Of a DNA stretch of 64,000 nt, positions 49,810 to 64,000 are shown one piece after another. The stretch covers positions 124,001 to 188,000 of the forward strand of contig NZ_AHMN02000007.1 in assembly GCF_000243695.2 (NCBI RefSeq), given 5' to 3'. Made by a program: the position numbers and the translations under genes. The stretch is from Leptospira kirschneri serovar Cynopteri str. 3522 CT. Its GTDB lineage: Bacteria; Spirochaetota; Leptospiria; Leptospirales; Leptospiraceae. Each line of letters starts with the position of its first letter. Within the stretch, counting starts at the first letter, position 1. Below the pieces are notes generated by a model. The model was not told where the DNA came from, searched no databases, and was given only the letters and a program-made list of their open reading frames with translations.

Positions 49810-51686
49810 ATGGCCGATCAAAAGCTATTTACCGACTTCCCTCCCGTCGATCGGGAAGCCTGGATTGCACTCATCCAAAAAGATCTCAAAGGTGCAGACT
49901 TTGAGAAAAAGTTAGTCTGGGAAACTGCAGAAGGATTTAAAATCCAACCCGTATATACTAAAGAAGACATTGGCGACAAACAGTGGCTGACCTCTAATCT
50001 TCCAGGCACCTTTCCCTTTGCGCGCTCTACTCGCAAACTCGTTTCCGACTGGAGTATTCGTCAAGACTTGGATTCTACTTCAATTTCCAAAGCCAATCAA
50101 TTGGCAAAAGAAGCGGCGTCTAACGGAGTCACTGCGATCGGATTTATCATCGAAAATAAAACCTCTTCACAGAAAGGGATTCCAGTACATTCTTCCAAGG
50201 ACTTAGAAACATTGATCCAAGGGCTTCCTTTCGATCAGGTGACATTACACTTTATAGCAGAAGAACGTTCCCCGGAAATTTTTTCTTGGCTTCCCAAAGA
50301 TAAGGTGCTTGTAGGCGGACTTGGATATGATCCATTTCGAATCCTACTCAGACACGGTAGATCCGGAAAACATTCGATTCCAGCTTTGAAAGAAATTTTA
50401 GAGATATTCGCATCTTCTTGGTCGCATTACAGAGGTTTGTCGGTTTATTCTTCCACGTTCCGAGATGCAGGCTCCACGATCTCCGAAGAACTTGCGTTTA
50501 CGTTATCCGCAGCTACGGAATATGTACAACAACTTAAAACGGCGGGAATGGACGTAGATACGATTGCGTCTCAACTAATGTTTGAATTTTCCATCGGCCC
50601 GGATTATTTTTTAGAAATCGCGAAGTTTCGATCTGCAAGAATTCTCTGGGCAGAAATTTTGAAAGAATTTTCTCCCCAAAAAGAATCTTCTCTACACGCT
50701 TTTTTAAGCGCTCAAACTTGTAGATACAATTACAGCGCCTATGATCCAAATGTAAATATGCTTCGCGCCACCACAGAGGCAATGTCGGCTGCAATCGGAG
50801 GTTGTGAGGTAATCAACGTTTCTCCTTATGACTCTATCCTAAAAACTTCCGATTCTTTTTCTTTAAGAATTGCTAGGAACATTCAACTTCTGATGAAACA
50901 CGAATCTTATATAGATAAGGTGGTTGATCCTGCTGCGGGTTCGTATTATTTAGAATCTATCACCGATTCGATTACTAAAAAAGCTTGGGAGATTTTCTGC
51001 GAGATAGAATCTGTTGGAGGATTTTTAGAAGCCGTTCAAAAAGGAATCATTCAAAAAAGGATTATAGAATCTAGAAAGAAGAAAGAAGAAAATCTAGCGA
51101 ACGCCAAGGAGATTCTTCTCGGAACCAATCGGTATCCGAACGCAGAAGATCGAATTTCCGAACTCAATCAAAATAAAACGTTAGGTGAAATCGATAGCGT
51201 CTCAGGAGAAATCACTTGTGAAAGAATTTCCGACTTCAGAGCCGGAACCGACATCGAAGAGATCCGTTTAAAAACCGAAACCTTTGCGAAGAAGTCCGAC
51301 AAAATTCCGACCGTTCTTCTTCTTCCGATGGGAGATCTCAAAATGAAAAAAGCGAGAGCCATTTTCTCTCAAAATTTTCTGGCCTGCGCCGGTTATAAAG
51401 TAGTAGATCCGGGAAGTTATGCGACACCTCAAGAAGTACTACAAGGCCTAAAAGAAACGACCGCGGATGTCGTAGTTTTTTGCACGAGCGACGAGGAAGT
51501 TTCCGGTTTTGTAGATTCTACTTTTGGAATATTAAAAAAACAAAATCCGAATTTGCTCGGGATCGTAGCGGGAAATCCTACGGAGCAGATCGATGACCTT
51601 AAATCCAAGGGAATCGAATTCTTTATCCATGTCAAATCCCAACATTTAGAAACTCTGAAGTCTATTCAGAAAAGGCTGGGTATCCA

Positions 51687-51690
<4 letters not shown>
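49810..51690 (+). CDS. mutA: Methylmalonyl-CoA mutase small (beta) subunit
   Basis: 626 residues. An N-terminal TIM-barrel mutase domain (~30-440; [23 protein letters not shown], [36 protein letters not shown]) and a C-terminal degenerate B12-binding fold (~490-620). The latter lacks the DxHxxG cobalamin motif ([17 protein letters not shown] instead), as expected for the non-catalytic subunit. It pairs with the next gene to form the heterodimer that interconverts succinyl-CoA and (R)-methylmalonyl-CoA. The TGA overlaps the ATG of mutB (ATGA). Confidence 0.95.
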
Positions 51691-53876
<2,186 letters not shown>

Positions 53877-53891
53877 AGGAAGGAATCGTCT

Positions 53892-54929
53892 TTGAATTCT
53901 GAAGAACAATCGGGCGGAGGAATCCGATCTACTGGAATTCAAAGAAAATCTCTACCTACCCCAGAAGAATTTATAAAAGGAATTCTTTCCGGGGATAGAG
54001 TAATGCTCAGCCGTGCAATTACACTCATAGAAAGTTCCCGGCCCGACCACAAAGAACTTGCAGAAAAGATTATAGATGCTTGCCTTCCTCATTCCGGTAA
54101 ATCGATCCGAATCGGAATCACCGGAATTCCGGGAGTGGGTAAAAGTACATTCATTGAATCCTTCGGAACGTATTTGATCTCTCAAGGCAAAAAACTCGCC
54201 GTGTTGACGATAGATCCTTCCAGTCAGATTTCGGGAGGAAGTATTTTAGGCGATAAAACCAGAATGTCCGAACTTTCCAAAAACGAATCCGCATTTATTC
54301 GTCCTTCCCCCGCCGGTGATTCGTTAGGTGGAGTTGCTAGAAAAACAAGAGAAACTATTTATCTCTGTGAAGCAGCTGGATTTGATATGATCTTAGTAGA
54401 AACCGTCGGTGTGGGTCAATCGGAAACTGCTGTACATTCTATGGTGGATTTATTCTTGTTACTTCTCATTGCGGGTGCAGGAGATGAACTACAAGGAATC
54501 AAACGAGGAATCATGGAAATGGCGGATCTATTTGCTATTACAAAAGCGGACGGGGACAATAAGGTAAGAGCAGAACGAACTAAAATTGAAACCCAATCCG
54601 CGATTCATTTTTTCCCAAAACAGGAAAGCGGCTGGATTCCTAAAGTAGTCGCTTGTTCTTCTCTTTCGGGAGAAGGAATCGGAGAAATCTGGAATCAAAT
54701 ATTAGAATACAATAAAGTTTTAAAATTAAATGGCCATTTCGAAACCAGAAGGACCAATCAGTCTAAATATTGGTTAGAAGGAACCGTTTCCGAACATCTT
54801 ATGGTAGATTTTTATACTAAAATGAAAGATCTTTATTTAGACATGGAATCCAAAGTAAGTAAACACAAAATCAGTTCTTTTCAAGCCGCCGAAAAACTGA
54901 TCCAAGAATATAGAAAGAGAATTCGGTGA
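53892..54929 (+). CDS. meaB: MeaB/ArgK-type G3E GTPase, methylmalonyl-CoA mutase chaperone
   Basis: 345 residues. P-loop GIPGVGKS (78-85), TIDPSSQISGGSILGDKTRM (switch/metal region), FIRPSPAGDSLGGVARKTRE, LVETVGVGQSE (Walker B/switch II) and ITKADGDN (base recognition) are all typical of MeaB. It protects and reactivates the mutase and gates cobalamin loading. The start is TTG, with AAAGGAAGGA 7 bases upstream. It closes the mutA-mutB-meaB operon. Confidence 0.95.
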   Translation: MNSEEQSGGGIRSTGIQRKSLPTPEEFIKGILSGDRVMLSRAITLIESSRPDHKELAEKIIDACLPHSGKSIRIGITGIPGVGKSTFIESFGTYLISQGKKLAVLTIDPSSQISGGSILGDKTRMSELSKNESAFIRPSPAGDSLGGVARKTRETIYLCEAAGFDMILVETVGVGQSETAVHSMVDLFLLLLIAGAGDELQGIKRGIMEMADLFAITKADGDNKVRAERTKIETQSAIHFFPKQESGWIPKVVACSSLSGEGIGEIWNQILEYNKVLKLNGHFETRRTNQSKYWLEGTVSEHLMVDFYTKMKDLYLDMESKVSKHKISSFQAAEKLIQEYRKRIR

Positions 54930-54973
54930 CGGCTTTTCGTATCGAATGATTGAAAAATGAATTTTAGACTATT

Positions 54974-55396
54974 ATGAAATTCTTTACCAGAATCGGAGTT
55001 TTTCTTCTACAACTTTTTATACTGTTTTTAGGAAATTGTAACACAGTTGCGGAGATTCCGATCGATCTCAATGCTCCCGATTCGGATTCGGAAGGTTATT
55101 TGTATTCGTACAACGCGGATAAGTCCCCTATCCCGATTATCGAATTCAATCTTTGGGAATACTTTCCTTTTGAAGCCAAAAAAGCAGGCATACTGAATCA
55201 AATCGTGATAGTGAAAGTTCAAATCGACGAGGAAGGAAATTTGCGAAGTGCAAAAATCGCCTCCGAAAGAATCGGTTTCGGATTCGACGAGGCAGCTTTA
55301 AAAATAGTCGAAAAGGCGCGTTGGAAGCCGGGGATCTTAAACGGAAAACCCGTTAAGACCCATCACCGAGTTCCAATCCATTTTAAGTTTGAGTAA
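54974..55396 (+). CDS. Lipoprotein carrying a TonB C-terminal domain
   Basis: 140 residues. The signal peptide ends in FLGNC (Cys22), a lipobox. Residues ~38-140 match the C-terminal domain of the TonB protein at 61579-62229 at about 63% identity by eye: GYLYSYNADKSPIPIIEF, VQIDEEGNL, GFGFDEAALKIV, ARWKPG, HRVPI.F. It lacks the membrane helix that lets TonB take energy from ExbBD. It is therefore likely tethered by lipid, perhaps to the outer membrane, as a competitor, adaptor or receptor cap (inference). It sits 44 bp after meaB at the head of the receptor/ExbBD/TonB cluster. Confidence 0.85.
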   Translation: MKFFTRIGVFLLQLFILFLGNCNTVAEIPIDLNAPDSDSEGYLYSYNADKSPIPIIEFNLWEYFPFEAKKAGILNQIVIVKVQIDEEGNLRSAKIASERIGFGFDEAALKIVEKARWKPGILNGKPVKTHHRVPIHFKFE

Positions 55397-55403
55397 AATA
55401 GAG

Positions 55404-55425
55404 TCTTTATTTGATCAAATAGAGA
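55404..55425. promoter_or_regulatory. 22-bp palindrome ahead of the TonB cluster lipoproteins
   Basis: TCTTTATTTGA/TCAAATAGAGA: 11-bp arms with no loop and one T-G mismatch. An uninterrupted dyad suits a dimeric repressor site better than a terminator. The regulator is unknown. Confidence 0.35.
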
Positions 55426-55547
55426 TTGCAAAAGTTCCGTATAAATACGCCAAATCTAAATCAGTTTCCTGTTTTTTTATATTTTATTTTTCTCGATTTG
55501 GAACTTTTTTTCTATGAGATTGTCATTCCTTTCTGAAAATAGTTATC

Positions 55548-55925
55548 GTGAAAATTTTTCAAATTCTATTTATATTTTTTGTTTCTTTAATATCATTCCA
55601 TTGTACGACATCCTCTGCCGGAATTGCAACGAGTAATATTCCCATAGCGGATCGTAAATACAAAGTGATTGGTCCCGTGGAAGGACATAAAACTTGGAAC
55701 ACGTTTGACATAGCTATTGTGGGACTTCCACTTTCCGAACCACCAATCGATAAATTAGTCACTTCTATGTTAACCGAAAAAGAAGCGGACGCCTTGATTA
55801 ATATCCGTTATTGGACAGACAAATACATACTTTTATTCATTACAGTCAATAGACTACATATCAATGCGGAAGCAATCAAATTCGAAGATCAGCCCAATGA
55901 TCAGAGCAGTAAAAAAAGAAAATAA
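55548..55925 (+). CDS. Small lipoprotein of unknown function
   Basis: 125 residues from a GTG start. Signal peptide with lipobox LISFHC (Cys19), then a compact domain: RKYKVIGPVEGHKTWNTFDI, PIDKLVTSMLTEKEADALIN, IRYWTDKYILLFITVNRLHI. The last strand pair and helix resemble the larger lipoprotein at 56093, so the two are probably distant paralogues. The basic C-terminus is SSKKRK. Function unknown; its place in the cluster suggests an accessory role at the outer membrane. Confidence 0.7.
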   Translation: MKIFQILFIFFVSLISFHCTTSSAGIATSNIPIADRKYKVIGPVEGHKTWNTFDIAIVGLPLSEPPIDKLVTSMLTEKEADALINIRYWTDKYILLFITVNRLHINAEAIKFEDQPNDQSSKKRK

Positions 55926-56092
55926 TAAAGTGACATTGCTCCTCTCTCAAAAAGTGGAACCTTTTATTATAAAATCTGCAAGTTATTTATATCGAGAAAT
56001 CAGATTGTTAAAAACACTACAATTATTTGTAAAATCTGCTTTCGTCTTGACTTTAGACAGAAGGCCCGGTAAATTTTGTTTATTATAAAATT

Positions 56093-56764
56093 ATGTTTCT
56101 TGCAAGTAATGTTTTTATGGAAACTGCCACAGAAATGTCTTCTTTTAGATCCTTTGAATTTATGGGTAAGACAATGATTAAATCCTTAATCGTGATTAAG
56201 CATCACTCCTTACATTACTATTCTATTTTGTTTTGGGTTTTAGTGATTTTATCTTTTTCTGTTTTCGGCAATTGTATGGGAGCCACCTTATTTGAGCCAG
56301 GCGGAAGGGTCCGTGCACCTGCTCTTTACGACTCTGCTACGATTATTCGAACTTCTGGATACGATATTTTAGAAGAATCAGAAGGAGAGTCTTCCACATT
56401 TTTCATTTTAGGAATCATCCCGATCACAAACCCGATTAGCATCGATTATGCACTGAGTCAAGCGGTTCAAAAAGTTCCAGGCGGAAGAAGTATAGTGAAC
56501 ATAAAGGTTTGGCACGAGACTCACGTTATGTTTCCTTTAGGAACCGTTTCGGTTTTGAAAGTCAAAGGAAACGTGATCGGAAATAAAGAAGAATCCGAAA
56601 AACTCAAATTAGAAGAACAACTTAAAAAAGAAACCACCTCTCAAATACAGGAAGAAAAACAAAATTCCACTCCTCCGCCTGAAGGTGGGATTTCGGTAGG
56701 CGGTGGAAAACAACGCCCTTCTGATTCAGGCGGAATTTCCGTAGGCGGAAAAAAGAAAGATTAG
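56093..56764 (+). CDS. Lipoprotein with glycine-rich C-terminal repeats
   Basis: Up to 223 residues. A hydrophobic segment ends in SVFGNC, a lipobox. The domain after it (SATIIRTSGYDILEESEGES, GIIPITNPISIDYALSQAVQ, GGRSIVNIKVWHETHVMF) shares its strand-helix-strand order with the small lipoprotein just upstream. A charged helix and two GGISVGG(G)K repeats close the protein. Several in-frame ATGs exist and none has a good ribosome binding site; the one at 56174 gives the most normal signal peptide. The next gene begins one base after the stop. Confidence 0.7.
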   Translation: MFLASNVFMETATEMSSFRSFEFMGKTMIKSLIVIKHHSLHYYSILFWVLVILSFSVFGNCMGATLFEPGGRVRAPALYDSATIIRTSGYDILEESEGESSTFFILGIIPITNPISIDYALSQAVQKVPGGRSIVNIKVWHETHVMFPLGTVSVLKVKGNVIGNKEESEKLKLEEQLKKETTSQIQEEKQNSTPPPEGGISVGGGKQRPSDSGGISVGGKKKD

Positions 56765-56765
56765 T

Positions 56766-57209
56766 ATGTTAGAATATTCTTTAAAATTTATATTCGATTT
56801 CGAAAAAAAATTAGGATACCGTAATCCTATCTTTATAATAAGGAGTTTCTCATGTAAAAGGAAATGTTTTCTTTGGGAATTCGTTTTTATACTGATCTTA
56901 TCCGTTTGTTCTCAAAATTGTGTAAGACCAGAAGTGGTTTCTGCAAGTGATTCCCAAAGCCAGATTTATGCCGCGGCCAATTATTTGAGCAATAAATGTG
57001 GAAACCCGATTCCTGCTCCAATGCCACTTGTTGTAGAAGACGTAGAACAGAGAAACTTGGATTTATGTACAATCGCGATCACTAGATCAGAATGTCCTTT
57101 TATTTCGTATCCTTTTGCTTGTGTACTGATTTATGTAAAAGAACCTATTGGCGAAATACCATGGTATTTAGATTTCCAAGAAGTATTCGTAAAAACTAAA
57201 ATACAATAA
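56766..57209 (+). CDS. Cysteine-rich lipoprotein-like protein with damaged start region
   Basis: 147 residues as an open frame. A lipobox-like SVCSQNC follows a hydrophobic stretch at ~36-52. The mature part has several Cys (NKCGNP, LDLCTIA, SECPF, FACVL). The natural start seems to be the ATG at 56852. It has AAGGAG six bases upstream, and the codons after it would spell a classical signal peptide (KRKCFLWEFVFILILSVCSQ). However one extra T follows the ATG and makes ATG-TAA. The frame is now open only from the poorly positioned ATG at 56766. It may be a recent null or be made by reinitiation or frameshift. The TonB-dependent receptor gene starts 9 bp downstream. Confidence 0.6.
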   Translation: MLEYSLKFIFDFEKKLGYRNPIFIIRSFSCKRKCFLWEFVFILILSVCSQNCVRPEVVSASDSQSQIYAAANYLSNKCGNPIPAPMPLVVEDVEQRNLDLCTIAITRSECPFISYPFACVLIYVKEPIGEIPWYLDFQEVFVKTKIQ

Positions 57210-57217
57210 GGCAAACG

Positions 57218-59868
<2,651 letters not shown>

Positions 59869-59869
<1 letters not shown>

Positions 59870-60384
59870 TGAAAAAAAATCCATTCGAAACCGTAAAAAG
59901 GCGAATTCAAAATTTTGCATTTGTTTTGATTTCTTTACACCTCATTTTAAATTGTAACCTTCCCAACGAAGACGATGGTTTCAACCGGAACAACGAAAAG
60001 AGAGTGATACTTCAATATTTACTTTTACCTCCTACTGATCCAGTTCGATCCTGCATAGACGCCTTACAGTCCGCACAGATTTGTTTGAATCAAGCCACTG
60101 ATCTACCCACTCCACTTTCCGAAGAAATGATCGTAAGTTTATTCAGCGGAGAAGATACTTCGTTAGAAACGTATCAAAGTTATTGTGATAGTTTAATTCA
60201 TTCCCCCACGTTTGCAAAATATACGAGTAGAGCGCAAGCCTGTGTAATGGATTGTAATCGTTCTTATTGGACAAATAAAAATTCTGCGGGAACCTGTGGA
60301 GAAGATGGAGGTTCTCAAATTATGGGATTATCAACGGGAACGTTTGGGTGTACAAAAACATGTACAAGCGTTTCGGGACCTTAA
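59869..60384 (+). CDS. Cysteine-rich lipoprotein coupled to the receptor gene
   Basis: 171 residues. Signal peptide with lipobox LILNC (Cys29). About nine Cys lie in the mature part (RSCIDAL, QICLNQ, YCDSL, QACVMDCNRSYW, GTCGEDGG, GCTKTC), suggesting a disulphide-stabilised domain. The ATG shares its A with the TAA of the receptor gene, so the two are translated together. By analogy with other receptor-lipoprotein pairs it may sit at the surface over the barrel (inference). Confidence 0.8.
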
Positions 60385-60409
60385 ATGAAATAAAATGATC
60401 GGAAAACTG

Positions 60410-60430
60410 AGTGACTTTGATGTCACTTTT
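60410..60430 (+). terminator. Weak hairpin between lipoprotein and exbB genes
   Basis: AGTGAC-TTTGAT-GTCACT followed by TTT. It could partly terminate or attenuate transcription between the receptor part and the energising part of the cluster. Confidence 0.4.
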
Positions 60431-60462
60431 AGAAAATAAAGAATATTAGAGGATTTTAGTTT

Positions 60463-61077
60463 ATGACAATGTTTTTGGTTGAATACGGCGAGACTTTCAT
60501 TTTTGTAATTATGCTCGTTGCAAGTATCGTTGCTCTCGCGGTAGGAACTGAAAGAATTTTAATTTTTCGCAGAAATCTGAAAAATACGGAAGCAATTCTT
60601 CCAGTTTTAACTTCTGAAATTAGAAAAGGTGATTTTTCTGCGATAAAGTCAATTGCTTCCGAAAATCGCGGAAATATATATGCAAAATTCTCCCAATTTT
60701 CAGCGGAACATTACGAGATTGGTCACGAAGCTCTTTCAGAACTACAAGAAGGAAAAATCATCGGAGAAAGAGTAGAACTAGAAAATCATCTTCCGATTTT
60801 AAATACGTTAGGAAACAACGCCCCTTTTATTGGTCTTTTAGGTACGGTTTTAGGTGTGATTAAAGCGTTTTATGGTTTAGGAACCTTAGGAAGTACTGGG
60901 GCTGAATTCGTAATGAGAAGCATTTCAACCGCCCTTTTAGCAACTGCTGCCGGTTTAGGCGTGGCCATCCCGGTTGTAATGGCAAATAATTATTTCACTC
61001 GTAAACTCAAAGTAATTCAGGCAAATTTAGAAATTCTTTCCAAAGAGTTTCTTGCTAGTCTTTCTCGTAAAAAGTAA
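60463..61077 (+). CDS. exbB: ExbB/TolQ-family proton channel subunit
   Basis: 204 residues with three membrane helices (~10-30, 120-142, 160-182). MotA/TolQ/ExbB signatures: NTLGNNAPFIGLLGTVLGVIKAF and ISTALLATAAGLGVAIPVVMANNYF. With ExbD it uses the proton gradient to energise TonB. No N-terminal periplasmic extension, so it is the short form. GAGGA lies 10 bases before the ATG. Confidence 0.93.
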   Translation: MTMFLVEYGETFIFVIMLVASIVALAVGTERILIFRRNLKNTEAILPVLTSEIRKGDFSAIKSIASENRGNIYAKFSQFSAEHYEIGHEALSELQEGKIIGERVELENHLPILNTLGNNAPFIGLLGTVLGVIKAFYGLGTLGSTGAEFVMRSISTALLATAAGLGVAIPVVMANNYFTRKLKVIQANLEILSKEFLASLSRKK

Positions 61078-61164
61078 ACTAAGAAGTATTATAAAAATTT
61101 AATTTTATTACAAAGTTCAAACTTAGCCCTATGAGAGATAAAAACTGATAAGGAGAACACAAAT

Positions 61165-61569
61165 ATGGCAGGTTCTGCTCCCTCCGGCGACGGAGAAGAA
61201 ATAGGCAATATCAACATAACTCCGATGGTGGACGTGATTTTAGTTCTTCTGGTAATCTTTATGGTGACAGCGAACTTCTTAAAAAAAGAATCCATCAATA
61301 TCAACCTTCCTAAGGTTGCAGCTGCAGACCCTAACGTAGCTCAATCGGTTCAAGTAGCTTTGACCAAGGACGGAAAAATTCTTTTAGAAGGATCGGACAT
61401 ATCCATAGAAAGGCTGAAGGCACATCTCGAAAGGGATTCTAAAATCAAACCCAATATGCGTCTAACGCTTTCCGCCGATTCTTCTCTTCCCTATGGACAA
61501 ATTGCAGAAACGATGGGAGTGATCCGCAAAGCTGGGGTCACTAAAATCGCCCTTTCAGTAAAACGTTAA
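61165..61569 (+). CDS. exbD: ExbD-family TonB-energising protein
   Basis: 134 residues. A short cytoplasmic N-terminus leads to the single membrane helix with the essential Asp (NITPMVDVILVLLVIFMVTA), then a periplasmic domain (INLPKVAAADPN, LSADSSLPYGQIAETMGVIRKAGVTKIAL). AAGGAG nine bases before the ATG. TonB follows after 9 bp. Confidence 0.94.
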   Translation: MAGSAPSGDGEEIGNINITPMVDVILVLLVIFMVTANFLKKESININLPKVAAADPNVAQSVQVALTKDGKILLEGSDISIERLKAHLERDSKIKPNMRLTLSADSSLPYGQIAETMGVIRKAGVTKIALSVKR

Positions 61570-61578
61570 GCGAAACAG

Positions 61579-62229
<651 letters not shown>

Positions 62230-62247
62230 TTTTAAAAAAACCTAATA

Positions 62248-62314
62248 TAACGGAGCAGGTCGTAAGAAAACCGGGGCGAATCCGGTTTGCCATACAGACA
62301 ACCGGACCGGGTTC
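62248..62314 (-). repeat. Family D tail fragment
   Basis: TAACGGAGCAGGTCGTAAG, then AAAACCGGGGCGAATCCGGT, then ACCGGACCGGGTTC: the reverse complement of the right end of the 7595-8232 element. The GC-rich inverted repeats may terminate the tonB transcript. Confidence 0.55.
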
Positions 62315-62488
62315 TTTTATAAAATGAACTACTTTGGATTTTATAGAAGTCCACATTTTCTTTTACAATGATTTTTGTAGTTTCGAAAAATTTTACTCTA
62401 TTCGACTTTCAAAAAGATTAAAGTAAGATACGGAATCGTTTGACTAAAGTCCTTTTCCAATACAGATTGTTTTAAAAGCGATCTACCG

Positions 62489-63301
<813 letters not shown>

Positions 63302-63345
63302 AAATATTTCTTGCGAAACACTTTCTAAAGGTGCAGAATTACCGG

Positions 63346-64000
<655 letters not shown>

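Overview
This 64 kb window is AT-rich (roughly one third G+C by eye). It looks like chromosome I of a pathogenic-clade Leptospira of the L. interrogans type. The support is the many lipoproteins with spirochaete-style lipoboxes (LNC, GNC, FYC, VMC), DUF1566 surface proteins, c-di-GMP enzymes with large sensor domains, a eukaryote-type UDPGP pyrophosphorylase, and gene-poor spacers packed with short inverted-repeat elements. The species is inferred from style of sequence, not from a search.

Layout. 0-2 kb: the end of an Ig-repeat/DUF1566 surface protein and a second small DUF1566 protein. 2.8-4.1 kb: a membrane-anchored AraC regulator. 4.4-5.3 kb: a complete IS5-family insertion sequence with 17-bp terminal repeats and a TTA target duplication. 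5.3-8.5 kb: mostly non-coding, with one STAS-domain gene, several hairpins and a large composite repeat. 8.5-17.5 kb: a signalling block (REC-GGDEF-EAL protein, two tandem Cache-GGDEF cyclases, a hybrid histidine kinase). 18.5-24 kb: FecR-like lipoprotein, small membrane protein, patatin, sodium/solute symporter. 24.7-32 kb: CsgG/FlgO-like lipoprotein, GH5 glycosidase translationally coupled to a small lipoprotein, second patatin, MFS exporter. 32.6-33.9 kb: a decayed acetyl-CoA hydrolase/transferase. 34-43 kb: papain-like protease with FN3 repeats, EAL protein, UTP-glucose-1-P uridylyltransferase, two alpha/beta hydrolase-fold proteins. 44-49.7 kb: BASS transporter, class V aminotransferase with a ferritin-like/histone-H1-tailed protein, YhhN, TerC. 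49.8-54.9 kb: mutA-mutB-meaB (methylmalonyl-CoA mutase and its GTPase chaperone). 55-62.2 kb: a TonB system (TonB-like lipoprotein, three further lipoproteins, TonB-dependent receptor, another lipoprotein, ExbB, ExbD, TonB). 62.5-64 kb: an LpxH-like metallophosphoesterase and the start of an FMN glutamate-synthase-family protein.

The non-coding DNA is the most unusual part. At least four families of small inverted-repeat elements recur: (B) a 98-99 bp element with GAGTTGTTGAAAAATT ends flanked by TA; (A) a ~90 bp element; (C/D) elements of 110-640 bp sharing AACGTGAGTTCGG-type ends; (H) elements with TTGTCCCAAAC ends. Some are nested in one another. Two copies of one D element differ by insertions of small palindromes, which defines those palindromes as separate mobile units. 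One B element supplies the stop codon of the hybrid kinase.

Candidates for new biology are the TonB cluster, which carries a lipid-anchored copy of the TonB C-terminal domain, and the ferritin-like protein with a histone-H1-like tail. Others are the GH5/lipoprotein pair and the hydrolase-fold protein that has lost its nucleophile and gained a lysine-rich tail.
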